NCBI GenBank assembly: GCA_012523015.1
Contig: JAAYJI010000352.1
Span: 1 to 46,725 of the forward strand
Reading direction: 5' to 3'
Source of the DNA: Candidatus Hydrogenedentota bacterium
Lineage (GTDB): Bacteria; Hydrogenedentota; Hydrogenedentia; Hydrogenedentales; CAITNO01
DNA: 46,725 nt
Shown piece by piece: positions 1 to 8,970 of the stretch. Position numbers and translations under genes: made by a program. The notes beneath the pieces are model-generated. The model did no database searches. It had not been told where the DNA came from and was given only the letters and a program-made list of their open reading frames with translations. Numbering within the stretch: position 1 is the first letter of the stretch; every line of letters starts with the position of its first letter.

Positions 1-49
1 CTAGCTTGGCCTTGAACTTATCCGTGAATTGTCTGCGTTTCTTGCCCAT
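1..49 (-). CDS. IS3-family transposase OrfA, N-terminal fragment
   Basis: Only the first 16 codons are inside the window; the gene continues off the left edge. The predicted peptide is strongly basic and matches the usual start of the helix-turn-helix OrfA protein that binds the IS ends. An AAAGGA Shine-Dalgarno lies 6 nt upstream. An alternative in-frame ATG two codons upstream is too close to the Shine-Dalgarno. The family call rests on this short stretch and the terminal sequence beside it. Confidence 0.55.
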   Translation of the reverse strand, partial: MGKKRRQFTDKFKAKL

Positions 50-127
50 CTGCATCCTTTCTTTTTGACCATTTAAAGGATACAGATTCCACTTAAGACA
101 GTGGTACTAATTTCGGGGTAAACCGCA
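1..127 (-). mobile_element. Terminal end of an IS3-type insertion sequence (partial)
   Basis: The window opens inside an insertion sequence. On the minus strand an ATG at 49 starts a short basic peptide (MGKKRRQFTDKFKAKL) typical of the N-terminus of IS3-family OrfA transposases, preceded by AAAGGA. Outward of it lies a terminal-repeat-like sequence which, read on the minus strand, begins TGCGGTTTACCCCGAAATTA and continues through ACTGTCTTAAGTGGAAT, a form common at IS3-family ends. The outer boundary is placed at the TG at 127-126. This is approximate, because the other end and any target duplication are outside the window. Confidence 0.65.
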
Positions 128-345
128 GTTATCACTGGAACCATAGCGAAAATAAACCAGAACATAGATTGGTTGATTTTTTGGAAGAGAAATCAAACTC
201 AGTGCAAAAAAGAATTTTGGAGTCTACGGGAATCAAAATCAAGAGCCCCATTTACTACTCTGCAGAATACAACTACAACATTGACAAACTGTTGGATTTA
301 CTTATTAATAACATGCCAAAAGAAAAACGAAAACTGATAACTTAA
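128..345 (+). pseudogene. 3' remnant of a GTPase gene, cut off by the insertion sequence
   Basis: An open frame runs from the IS end to TAA at 343-345 and encodes about 72 residues with no start codon. The segment containing SVQKRILESTGIK, PIYYSAEYNYNIDKLLDLL and MPKEKR looks like the end of a P-loop G domain of Era/dynamin-like GTPases: a G5-type SAE motif followed by the last helix. The P-loop and the other G motifs are absent. I infer that the IS inserted into or rearranged this gene, leaving a non-functional tail. The fragment is too short to place in a subfamily. Confidence 0.6.
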
Positions 346-1192
346 AACTATGCGTATTGCAGATTTTTTTCCTTTGATTGTGTGATATTATTTTAATATT
401 GAAGCTCTGACCTCCGGCGCTATAATTTTGATTAATAAGATAAAAGAAGATAATTAAGTCATACTTGAGGTTTATCTCGTTAACTTTTTTTGAAGTCTGT
501 TTCCAGGAAACGGCTACATTTCAATCTTGAATCCGACTTCATTCTTGACCGCATTTTATCCCATGAAGTCCGGCGCGCAAAAGGACGCGTCCGGCGTGAT
601 ACACTTATTAAAGACCAAAAGCCTTCTAATCGCAACTCGCGGTCTAAGATTTTCTATTTGACTATGAAAACTTTTCCATTCAAAACTTAGATCCGTGCTC
701 CCTGAAATCCGCTGGCGTTCTTTAGAACGGGCTCTGAGCGTTATGGCAGCGATGGGCTGTTGATTTTGTAAGGGGGAAAGAATAGGCTTGTTTAGGGGAT
801 CAAGCACGCCTATTCACTTGCGATACTCTTGCGCCAAGTCCGGGGCATTCTCTCTTTTTCTCTCCTCCTCACTCTCTTTTTCGGTACAATTTTTCTTTTG
901 TGATTTCGAAGAAATAAATACTAGTAAACTGTGTTTATTGATCCGTATATAGAAAAAAAATTTGCGGTTTTTGAAATATAGCCCCCTTTTTGAATGTTTA
1001 AGACAATGGCTGTGCGTTGTATTCGTAGTTTGGATACAGCATTGACCGTTGAAATATGTGTGGTATCTCTATGAAGACGGTCGATAGTTAAATCACCTTT
1101 ATCCTCCCTCCTACCCCTTCCGAATATTTTCGTCTTGATTAAAATTTACGTGTTGTGTGTATGAATCAAATCTACTCAAGGAGAATGACGAA
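346..1192. other. Non-coding stretch between GTPase remnant and C25 peptidase gene
   Basis: About 850 nt, mostly AT-rich, with no gene I can support. Short open frames at 490-690 (plus) and 556-807 (minus) lack ribosome binding sites and recognisable composition. Small symmetric elements are visible: the palindrome GTTTCC-A-GGAAAC at 499-511, two copies of TCCGGCG around 569 and 590 flanking GGACGCGTCC, and an inverted repeat GAATAGGC (780-787) / GCCTATTC (808-815) without a T-run. The stretch could be decayed DNA beside the mobile element plus the promoter of the next gene. Confidence 0.5.
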
Positions 1193-4096
1193 ATGAAGCT
1201 GTTTTTGCGAAACCTTTGTGTCTGCCTAACGGTGCTGGTCTGTGCCGTCTCCACTTGCCTATTGTTTAGCGGCTGCGAAGTGGACACGACGCCGCCGGGC
1301 CCGGTCAGCAATCTTGTTGCTCTTGCCGGCGACGGCACTGTGTCATTAGGCTGGAGCAACCCCTCGGACAGTGATTTTGCAGGTGTGACGATACTTCGAA
1401 AAAATGTGAGTGCGCCGACGTCTCCGGAAGATGGGACGGCGGTCTATACAGGCGTTGAAAATTCCTTTGTCGACGAAACGGTTTCGAACGGCACAGAATA
1501 TTTTTATAGCGCCTTTGCCTTCGATACCTCCGGTAACTATAGCGAGGGTGTGTCTGCGCAAGCGACGCCCACCATTGCCGGCGCGGAAGAGCGTATTCTC
1601 CAAGAATACGAAGATATCCGTGTCATGATCTTAAGTGATCCGGAAGAAGCGCTGGAAGAAGCCGATAAAGAAGACTTGGAAGAGCATCTGCAAGAGGCCG
1701 AAGCGCTGTATCGCGGAGGCGATTTATGCGGTGCCGGCGAGGTTTTGTATAGCAAATACTTACGGAAAACTCAGGAACTCCGTCACGATAAAGCGGTGAA
1801 CACGGCGGAAGACCTGTATAATAAAGGGCGCACACTTCGGCAAGACATCTTGGCCTCCATTGAAGCGAAAGAAGAATGTCCCGGCTCCAAACGGGTGGGC
1901 TTAACGGCGGAAGCCAATGTGGAAGAAGAGAGTGCAGCATCGCTCAGCATTTCGGGGATTTTTGGTGAGCCCCGGTTTATAAGCATCGCACAAGGTGAGG
2001 GAGCGTCGCGTAAAATCTTCACGGATTTACAGATCCTCGGTGCGGAGACTGCGAACGGTGAGCCCGGCGCGCCGGCGGTTCCGATTTATCGCAATCTGAT
2101 TGCGGCACCCATAGGCGCAAAAGTGACGCTTGATGATCAGCGTCAATCGGCCGCGCAAGTGGTGGAAGAGATTTCTATGCTCCTCTATCCTTGCCAGCCT
2201 CAGCCCCTTGACGATGATATGCCGGATCCTTCGATGTTCGCGAATGCGCCCTTCACGCAGAATCTAGCGGTCTACGATTCGGACGAGCCCTATCCGCCTG
2301 AAGCGGTGTCTATCAAATATATGGGCAACGGCCGGGATGTAGAATACTATTTGGTGGAAGTAGCCTCGGGTCAATATTATCCGAAGAGTAATAAATTACG
2401 TTTGTTCGGTGAGGCGGATATACATATTTCTTTTGAAGGCGGAGACGGTGTTTTCCTCACGGAAAATATGCTGAGCCCCTTTGAATCGAACGCTTCCCTA
2501 TATACGGGCGCTGTATTAAACACAGAGTCGTTAAGCAAATTTGTGGGCGGAAAGATTATCAATACTTTTGGCGAAGAGTTTATCATTTTCACCCATCCGA
2601 ATTTCCAAGCGGCCGCGGAGCGTCTCCGTGATTGGAAGCGGTCTAAAGGCATTTGGACGAGCGTAATTCTCTGCGGTACCGGTTCGGACACGAATTTTCG
2701 AAGCAACAACAGTATCGTGGCAGAAATTCACCGCCGTTACAATGAAAACTATCTGCGTCCCTCCTACGTCCTGCTTTTTGGCGATGCTGAATTTATTGCG
2801 CCTTTCTATATTAACGGCATCGGTACAGACTGGCCCTATGCTGTTTTGGGTAATCCTCAGACCGATCGTATCCCTGATTTTGCTGTGGGCCGTATTTCGG
2901 TTGACACGGCAGAACAGGCGAATACGGTCGTGTCAAAAATTATCCAATACGAAAAAGAGCCGCCTCGGCTGGAAAGTTTCTATGAGAAGGCTGCGATTGC
3001 TGCACAGTTCCAATGTTGCCGGACGGGCGCTTCTGAAAGTGGTGTGGAAGAGCGCACCTTCGTCGAAGTCTCTGAGTTCGCGCGCAACGTCATGAGCAGT
3101 GCGGGCAAAACGGTTGATCGGCTCTATATTGCGACGGGCAACCAAATCCCGGCACGGTACTATGACGGAACGCTTCTCCCTTCCGCCCTCAGATACGGCA
3201 ACGGCTTTAGTTGGAACGCGAATTACACCGATATTCAAAATACTTGGAACGAAGGACGTTTCCTGATCATGCACCGTGATCATGGCGGGGTGAACGGCTG
3301 GTCTGACCCCCGTTTTACGGTAGGGAACATCCCCAATCTGCGGAACGGCGCGCTGCTGCCTGTGGTCTTCAGTGTAAACTGTGCCAGCGGCTTTTGGGAT
3401 AACGAAACTGCTGATTCCATTACCCGCACAGACTATGGAACGAGTGCTTCCGGCGTCTATTTTGCGGAACAATTGCTGCGCAAAGCGGACGGCGGCGCTG
3501 TGGCGCTGCTCTGCGACACGCGGAATAGTCCCAGCTGGGAAAACTCAGTACTGACCCAAGGCTTTTTTGATGCTATCTGGTCCTCTGCAGTGGGTACCTT
3601 CGGAAGCAATGTTTCACAACGGCGCTTAGGCGACATTTTGAACCACGGCAAGCTGTACTTGATGTCGAAGAGCGGAATGGGCGCTTTTGGTTCGATTATC
3701 GGAGAATCAGCATCAGTGGCTCAGCTTTATCTGTGGCATTGTTTGGGCGACCCAACGTTGGAATTGTGGACTTCAAACCCGTACCAACAAAGCCTCATCC
3801 CCAATTTAAAATATCGTTTTCTCCGGCTCGTTTCGCCGTGGGAAGGCGGCCCGCCTGTAGCCGAATCAATCAGCTTGGAATATCCGGTGGAAGGCGCCAT
3901 CATTACCGTGTATCGACCGGACAACCTTACACAGACGCGTAAGCCTGATCCTCGGCCTATCGGACGTGGTGTAGTCAATAACGGCGTGAGTTTCATTGAT
4001 CTGCTGGATCCAATTCCTTTGGAAGAACCTTTGGAATTTGTTGCCAGCGCGCCTAATGCTATCTCGACTATCTTGAAAGGATATAAGATAAACTAA
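1193..4096 (+). CDS. C25 (gingipain-type) cysteine peptidase, FN3-containing lipoprotein
   Basis: Start at 1193 is chosen because AAGGAG ends 8 nt upstream and the product then begins with a signal peptide; a longer frame from 1157 has no such site. The product has 967 residues. A lipoprotein signal ends in FSGC with the lipidated Cys at 28. A fibronectin type III domain covers about 33-126. A Glu-rich helical stretch lies near 130-200. A C25-like peptidase region spans about 460-856. The likely catalytic dyad is visible: His697 in MHRDHGG and Cys730 in VNCASGFWDN, and the typical tail motif LGDPTLELW is present. I infer a lipid-anchored endopeptidase in the outer membrane or periplasm. No C-terminal type IX sorting domain is obvious, unlike Bacteroidetes gingipains. 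Cleavage specificity cannot be read from the sequence. Confidence 0.85.
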   Translation: MKLFLRNLCVCLTVLVCAVSTCLLFSGCEVDTTPPGPVSNLVALAGDGTVSLGWSNPSDSDFAGVTILRKNVSAPTSPEDGTAVYTGVENSFVDETVSNGTEYFYSAFAFDTSGNYSEGVSAQATPTIAGAEERILQEYEDIRVMILSDPEEALEEADKEDLEEHLQEAEALYRGGDLCGAGEVLYSKYLRKTQELRHDKAVNTAEDLYNKGRTLRQDILASIEAKEECPGSKRVGLTAEANVEEESAASLSISGIFGEPRFISIAQGEGASRKIFTDLQILGAETANGEPGAPAVPIYRNLIAAPIGAKVTLDDQRQSAAQVVEEISMLLYPCQPQPLDDDMPDPSMFANAPFTQNLAVYDSDEPYPPEAVSIKYMGNGRDVEYYLVEVASGQYYPKSNKLRLFGEADIHISFEGGDGVFLTENMLSPFESNASLYTGAVLNTESLSKFVGGKIINTFGEEFIIFTHPNFQAAAERLRDWKRSKGIWTSVILCGTGSDTNFRSNNSIVAEIHRRYNENYLRPSYVLLFGDAEFIAPFYINGIGTDWPYAVLGNPQTDRIPDFAVGRISVDTAEQANTVVSKIIQYEKEPPRLESFYEKAAIAAQFQCCRTGASESGVEERTFVEVSEFARNVMSSAGKTVDRLYIATGNQIPARYYDGTLLPSALRYGNGFSWNANYTDIQNTWNEGRFLIMHRDHGGVNGWSDPRFTVGNIPNLRNGALLPVVFSVNCASGFWDNETADSITRTDYGTSASGVYFAEQLLRKADGGAVALLCDTRNSPSWENSVLTQGFFDAIWSSAVGTFGSNVSQRRLGDILNHGKLYLMSKSGMGAFGSIIGESASVAQLYLWHCLGDPTLELWTSNPYQQSLIPNLKYRFLRLVSPWEGGPPVAESISLEYPVEGAIITVYRPDNLTQTRKPDPRPIGRGVVNNGVSFIDLLDPIPLEEPLEFVASAPNAISTILKGYKIN

Positions 4097-4130
4097 AAGG
4101 TTGGTGAAAGAACACGCTGTTTATAACAAA

Positions 4131-4164
4131 TAGGCCTGTCGTCTTGTAGAAGGCGGCAGGCCTC
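4131..4164. terminator. Hairpin between convergent genes, probable bidirectional terminator
   Basis: An inverted repeat TAGGCCTG...CAGGCCTC lies between the stop of the C25 peptidase gene and the stop of the convergent acyltransferase gene. Downstream T-rich sequence is short in both directions (GGTTTT on plus, ATTTG on minus). Position and symmetry suggest a shared terminator; the weak T-tracts keep confidence moderate. Confidence 0.5.
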
Positions 4165-4191
4165 TATGGTTTTGGAGGAGAATCGCGGCTG

Positions 4192-5316
4192 TTACAGGCG
4201 CAGATAGATACGTTTTTTGTCTAAAAACCAGACAAAGAGTAATGCCAGCCCTAAGGCAACGGAGACTTTGAGCATATAGGCGCCGTCTTCGCCAAAGCAC
4301 AGCGCCACACTGCCGCCGACAAAGCGATCCCCTATTTTCGAGAAATCAATTACACTGCGGGCAATGTAGATGGTCAAGGAATTTTTGCCGATCCAGACGA
4401 AGGGCGCAATCCACCATTGCACTTTAAAAATATCAATGACTGTAAAAAACAGGGCTACGAGAATGAGGCTGTATCCCCCTGACACACAGACGTAACTAGG
4501 TGTCCAAATTTTTTTAATGATGGGACATTGGAATCCCCAGAGATAGCCGATGAGGACGATGCCCACCCCGGACAGTAAAAATGCCGCTGCCTTTCGTTTT
4601 GGGATTATATTCTTCGATTTGATGAGCAGCCCTGCGAAGACGCCCAGGAGACAGGTTCCCACAGCGGGCAAGGTACTTAAGATTCCCTCGGGGTCATAGC
4701 TGTCATAGAGTATTCGGCCGGGTAAGAGAGCGGTGTCCATCCAAGAGACCCAATTTTCACCTTCAGCCCATGAAACAGCCGACAGATCGGGTGCGGGGAT
4801 GAAACTGAGGAGGATCCAATAGCCGCCCAAGATTAGGAATAAGGACGCTAACATGCCGCGCCACGACATAAAACAAAAAAGGAGTCCGGCAAAGAAACAA
4901 CAGAGGGCAATACGTTGCAACACGCCGAGTATACGCACCTCGGGCCAAGGCTGCGACAAGCCGCCGTTATAGAAGATGCCGAGTAAAAACATGATGAGGC
5001 AGCGCCGTCCCAGTCGTTTGAGTGCGGCAAGGCGCCCTTCTTCCTTCAGTATGCGTCCCATGGAAAAGGCGATGGACATGCCTGCGAGAAATATGAAGAG
5101 CGGAAAAATCAAATCATAGAAGTAAAAGCCGTCCCACTTGGCATGTTGGAATTGGCGCTGAATGCCTTCTTTCCAAGGCGAACCGAGGAGCCTGCCGATG
5201 CCCAAGGCAACCCCTGCTCCGCCTACGAGCCAGAGCATGTCAAAACCACGTAACACATCCACACTGACAATGCGGGCGGATACGGCTTTTGTCGGGGCCT
5301 CTGTTTGCGATGTCAT
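4192..5316 (-). CDS. Heparan-alpha-glucosaminide N-acetyltransferase-like (NagX/DUF5009) membrane protein
   Basis: The 374-residue protein has about ten hydrophobic segments. Residues 18-28 (SVDVLRGFDML) and the following HAKWDGF...DLIFPLFIFLAG block (His58 to about 79) match the HGSNAT/NagX family, whose conserved His in this loop is the acetyl acceptor during transmembrane acetylation of amino sugars. I infer that it transfers an acyl group onto an extracytoplasmic or imported sugar; the substrate is unknown. GAGG in AAGAGGTATC precedes the ATG. It is a single gene, convergent with the C25 peptidase. The next minus-strand gene upstream encodes a methyltransferase about 80 nt away, so the two may share a transcript. 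Confidence 0.85.
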   Translation of the reverse strand: MTSQTEAPTKAVSARIVSVDVLRGFDMLWLVGGAGVALGIGRLLGSPWKEGIQRQFQHAKWDGFYFYDLIFPLFIFLAGMSIAFSMGRILKEEGRLAALKRLGRRCLIMFLLGIFYNGGLSQPWPEVRILGVLQRIALCCFFAGLLFCFMSWRGMLASLFLILGGYWILLSFIPAPDLSAVSWAEGENWVSWMDTALLPGRILYDSYDPEGILSTLPAVGTCLLGVFAGLLIKSKNIIPKRKAAAFLLSGVGIVLIGYLWGFQCPIIKKIWTPSYVCVSGGYSLILVALFFTVIDIFKVQWWIAPFVWIGKNSLTIYIARSVIDFSKIGDRFVGGSVALCFGEDGAYMLKVSVALGLALLFVWFLDKKRIYLRL

Positions 5317-5396
5317 GATACCTCTTTTCTAAAGGATGGGTTGGTAGGTTGGATTAAGGCAGTGACGTGCTTAGGCCGCCCTGTCTGCGGGAAGGC

Positions 5397-6032
5397 TTAA
5401 GGATGTTCTGCGCTAATTAAAAACATGGTGAAGGTGGTCATTTCTCCGGTGAGCGATGAGGGCCGGGTTGTCTCTGCGGCGGTAGTTGCTTCAATGTTGA
5501 TGTAACCGCTTTTCGCGAGGAGTTGGATCAGCTGTTCGCGGTTAAATCCTTTATGGTAGAGGGCGGTTTCATCGCTGTGGAAATGCCCGTTTTCGGTGTC
5601 GAGATCGATGAGCCCTATCTTCCCGCCGGGGCGGAGCAATAAGAACAAGTCTTGGAAGAGGGCTTCAATATGTTGAACGTGATGCAGGGTCATGGTAGTG
5701 ACGATGGCGTCAAAGCTGCCCTTGGCGGGGATGCGCTCTTCTGTCTCCAATTTCCATGTATCCACGTTGGTTAAGGAGGCGAAATCAGCTTTTTGGCGCA
5801 GCTGCTCCAGCATCCCGCCGGAGGTATCTGCGCCGGTGATGCGCGCCACCTTTTCGGCGATCTGGAGGGTGACCAATCCGGTGCCGCATCCGAAATCGAG
5901 GACGTGCATGTCTTTGTGGAAAGAGATCTTCTGTTCCAATGCTGTGAAAAGATTTTGTGCCATGGTGTGGCGGCGGACTTTATTGTCCCACTGTGGGGCA
6001 GCCGTATCAAATTTATGTGTATTCGGATTCAT
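5397..6032 (-). CDS. Class I SAM-dependent methyltransferase
   Basis: The 211-residue protein has the Methyltransf_11/25 fold. Motif I VLDFGCGTG is at 44-52. The acidic end of strand 2 and a TTMTLHHVQH segment follow, and GGKIGLIDLD marks the strand 5 region. Length fits small-molecule or UbiE-like methylases, but nothing fixes the substrate. The C-terminal part is short and ends in STSLTGEMTTFTMFLI-type beta strands as in related YcgJ-like enzymes. Upstream of the ATG only a weak AGGAAC is seen. The gene lies 74 nt downstream of a secreted-protein gene on the same strand. Confidence 0.85.
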   Translation of the reverse strand: MNPNTHKFDTAAPQWDNKVRRHTMAQNLFTALEQKISFHKDMHVLDFGCGTGLVTLQIAEKVARITGADTSGGMLEQLRQKADFASLTNVDTWKLETEERIPAKGSFDAIVTTMTLHHVQHIEALFQDLFLLLRPGGKIGLIDLDTENGHFHSDETALYHKGFNREQLIQLLAKSGYINIEATTAAETTRPSSLTGEMTTFTMFLISAEHP

Positions 6033-6106
6033 CTCTGTTGTTCCTATGATTTAATCTCCCCTGAGAAGTGTATTTAAACAAAAGTGGAATAGGTCATGCA
6101 ACGTTT

Positions 6107-7546
6107 TCAGCGGTAGATGAAATGGGCGGTTGCCTGACAATCTTTGTTGGCGCGGAGCCGCACCCAATGGGCGGAGAAGGCTGCGGGAAATTCATGGTGC
6201 AGATATTCTTGAGCTTGCAGCTCTTTTGCGGCGTAGGTCACCCAAGAGGCATCTCCGAGAAAATCCACTTCAACGGTAAATGTGACGGCTTCTTCCGCCT
6301 TATTTTGGAGGTGCAATACTTTGTGGTCGAAGCCGGTCATCAAATAAGGGTCGGAAGGTACATCCGCCTGCACGGGGCTATCCCACCAAGGTCCCCCCCA
6401 CCCTGCGGGCTTGCCCATATTCCACAAATCATCAATATTGCCAAACCATAATCCGGACTGGGGCTGTCCCACGGCATTATCGGTTTGGTCGGACGCCATG
6501 ACGAAGAGTCCGCGCCAATGACAATAATCAGGGACAATACGGAGGTGGGTGGAAATGGGCCGTATCCCCCACACTCTGCCTGCATAGATTAATGCGGGCA
6601 ATTCGTAAAATATACCGTGCAAGTCCATGATATAGCGCTCGGTCTGGGCTTCACGAATGCGCATCCATTCCGTGTTCCACGTGTGATCAAAAGACTGGCT
6701 GCCTTTGGGCAGCAGATAGCGCGACCATTGCCCATCGTGGAGTACTCGTAGAATGGCGCTTGATTTATCCCAGCCCGTGGCAAAAAGAGTATTGCCGAAG
6801 CGCTGCCCCGCTATAGGATTTTGTTTGCCTGAGACCTCCACGAAGGGGTTCCGTTCGAGGACGGTCCATGTTTCGCCGTCCCATTCCGCCAGACAACCGG
6901 CGGCTCTGGTGCCGAGAAACTCTTCTTCTTCATAGGTATTATTGGCGACGACGACCCGTCCTTGTGCGGTGTGGCAGCCTTTGAAATGGGCTTGTCCGTC
7001 AATTTTCAGAGTCTCTTTTAAATCGGCGAGTTCGGTGGTCTCGAGGCTCAGCAGATCAGTTTCAAAAAACAAACCTTCCATGGTCAGGAAATAAACCATG
7101 CTTTTGGGATGCACGAGATGGCGGGCTGTGGCGGTCAAGCGGTGCCCCTTTAAGGCTTCAATGGTGCGCACATTTCCTTCCGCATCGATCACGTGGGGAC
7201 CGATCACTGCCTGCGAGGTTTCCCAATGAACCAAGCGGTTGGCGAAAGTTCCGGTGACGGCTTCGGGATGGAGACGCATGGTCATATCCTCAGAAATTTC
7301 ATAAAGCCCTATGCCGGCGCCGTGGATGTGTGCCACATAGCCAATCGCCCATAATTTGTCTGCCCACGGGATGAGGGCGCCTACGCCGGTCTCACTGCGG
7401 CTGTTAACGCCGGATGCAAAGACGGTCAAGGACGGGAAGACGCCGTTGATTTGGACGGGCTCGGATGAGACAGCGCCTTGGGCTGCGGCAAGGGCAGATA
7501 CGAGACAGAAAAGACTCGAGACAAAGACAGATAAAGATAGACGCAT
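6107..7546 (-). CDS. Secreted protein of unknown function, probable beta-propeller
   Basis: Start at 7546 is chosen because AGGAGG lies 7 nt upstream and the product then begins with a clear Sec signal peptide (MRLSLSVFVSSLFCLVSALAAAQ). A longer frame to 7705 lacks both features. The mature protein has about 455 residues. It is rich in Trp, Gly and short beta-strand blocks (LWAIGYVAH, GLYEISED, WDGETWTVLE, LWFGNIDDLW) repeated in a way that suggests a propeller, followed by a C-terminal beta-sandwich-like segment (about 400-479). I do not recognise the family and assign no reaction. It lies divergent from the saccharopine-dehydrogenase-like gene. Confidence 0.75.
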   Translation of the reverse strand: MRLSLSVFVSSLFCLVSALAAAQGAVSSEPVQINGVFPSLTVFASGVNSRSETGVGALIPWADKLWAIGYVAHIHGAGIGLYEISEDMTMRLHPEAVTGTFANRLVHWETSQAVIGPHVIDAEGNVRTIEALKGHRLTATARHLVHPKSMVYFLTMEGLFFETDLLSLETTELADLKETLKIDGQAHFKGCHTAQGRVVVANNTYEEEEFLGTRAAGCLAEWDGETWTVLERNPFVEVSGKQNPIAGQRFGNTLFATGWDKSSAILRVLHDGQWSRYLLPKGSQSFDHTWNTEWMRIREAQTERYIMDLHGIFYELPALIYAGRVWGIRPISTHLRIVPDYCHWRGLFVMASDQTDNAVGQPQSGLWFGNIDDLWNMGKPAGWGGPWWDSPVQADVPSDPYLMTGFDHKVLHLQNKAEEAVTFTVEVDFLGDASWVTYAAKELQAQEYLHHEFPAAFSAHWVRLRANKDCQATAHFIYR

Positions 7547-7830
7547 GATATTTCCTCCTGATGTATAGGAAATGATACCAAAAATAGACTGTGGATGTTG
7601 TTTTTGAAGCGTGAGCGTCGCTTTACGCGTTCCGGTGTCAATGAGAATTGAACTTGACCGTGTTAATGTGGGAATATGAAATGTCCGAATTGAGTCCTTA
7701 TGCATCAGAATAGGGAAAGCTTTTAGGGTTTTAGGAGCGCGCCTTTTGCAAGGTCATTTCAGATCGGACATAGGCGCTGCCAAGGCTGTAGTCCTCGTAT
7801 TTTATTTTTAAAATGAAAGGAGTTGCTTCT

Positions 7831-8913
7831 ATGACAGAACACGGCGTATTTATGATTTATGGCGCCAACGGTTATACGGGCAAACACTGCGCTTTAGAGG
7901 CATTGGAACGAGGCATGCGCCCCATTCTCGCGGGCAGAAATAAAGAGGCTGTCGAAGCCCTTGCCGCTGAACTGAACTTGGCGCAGCGTATCTTTAATTT
8001 GAGCGATACGGTGGCCAGTGCGCGGGCGCTTGAAGATGTTACCCTTGTGTTGAACTGTGCCGGTCCCTTTTCCGCGACGGCGGCGCCGATGCTGGACGCG
8101 TGCGTGATCTCGAAAACACACTACCTTGACGTGACAGGAGAAATCAGCGTATTCGAAACCATTTTCCGTGAGCGAGACCGCTGGACGCAAGCGGGTATTG
8201 CCGTACTGCCGGGGGTAGGCTATGATGTGGTGCCTTCAGACTGTTTGGCTGCGATGTTGAAGGAGGCGCTGCCCGACGCCACTACGCTGCGGCTTGCGTT
8301 GAAGAACAAAGCGGGACACTTGAGCCCGGGTACAGCCAAAACCATTTTGGAAGGAGTTGCTCAAGGCGTGACCGTGAGACGAGACGGCGCTTTTGAACAG
8401 TTGACGGTGGGCACGCTCAGTGATACGATCCCTTTCGCCTCCGGGGAAGACTTTGCCATTGCCATTCCATGGGGCGATGTGTCTACGGCATTCCATTCTA
8501 CGGGCATTCCCAATATTGAAGTCTTTACCGCTGTATCGGAAAAACAATATAAAACGGTGCGGCGTTGGGGAGCCTATGCCTCGTTGCTGCAAAAGAAATG
8601 GATACAACAATTGGCGAAATGGGCTGTGGGCAAGATGATTTCGGGACCTGATGAAACCAAGCGTTTGGAAGACACGTCGGAGTTTTACGGCCTTGTGAGC
8701 AATGAATCGGGCGACCGTGTTTCGATGACGATGACCACGCCGAACGGCTATTCGCTCACCTTTGAATCTGCCATACGCTGTGCGGAACATGTCCTTGCGG
8801 GCAAGGTCGGTGGCGGCGCTTGGACACCTTCCTTAGCCTTTGGCAGTCAATTCATTAAAGAATTGTCCGGTGTTGCCTGCGGCGCCTTAGAACAAAAGAA
8901 CAGCACTCCGTGA
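7831..8913 (+). CDS. Saccharopine dehydrogenase-fold NADP-binding oxidoreductase
   Basis: An ATG at 7831 with AAGGAG 8 nt upstream is preferred over the ATG at 7813, which overlaps that ribosome binding site. The product has 360 residues. The N-terminal Rossmann segment MIYGANGYTGK (8-18) carries GxxGxxG and is followed by ILAGRN, the NADP-type pattern of the saccharopine dehydrogenase NADP-binding family. It also has NCAGPFSATAAPMLDAC and YLDVTGE, as in the trans-acting enoyl reductase/YSDR group. It probably reduces or isomerises a lipid-like or small ketone substrate in the cytosol; the substrate is not evident. It stands 57 nt before a secreted-protein gene on the same strand and may be co-transcribed. 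Confidence 0.85.
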   Translation: MTEHGVFMIYGANGYTGKHCALEALERGMRPILAGRNKEAVEALAAELNLAQRIFNLSDTVASARALEDVTLVLNCAGPFSATAAPMLDACVISKTHYLDVTGEISVFETIFRERDRWTQAGIAVLPGVGYDVVPSDCLAAMLKEALPDATTLRLALKNKAGHLSPGTAKTILEGVAQGVTVRRDGAFEQLTVGTLSDTIPFASGEDFAIAIPWGDVSTAFHSTGIPNIEVFTAVSEKQYKTVRRWGAYASLLQKKWIQQLAKWAVGKMISGPDETKRLEDTSEFYGLVSNESGDRVSMTMTTPNGYSLTFESAIRCAEHVLAGKVGGGAWTPSLAFGSQFIKELSGVACGALEQKNSTP

Positions 8914-8970
8914 GCGCATTCTTTCTGGGCGCAAACATAATGGTGCATGGAGCCTTTCCAAGGAGATGTC

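Noticed and set aside
490-690. 66-codon open frame in the left intergenic region
   Set aside because: No ribosome binding site, no recognisable composition, and an antisense frame of similar length overlaps it.
780-815. Inverted repeat considered as a terminator
   Set aside because: The loop is long and no T-run follows on either strand; no gene ends nearby.
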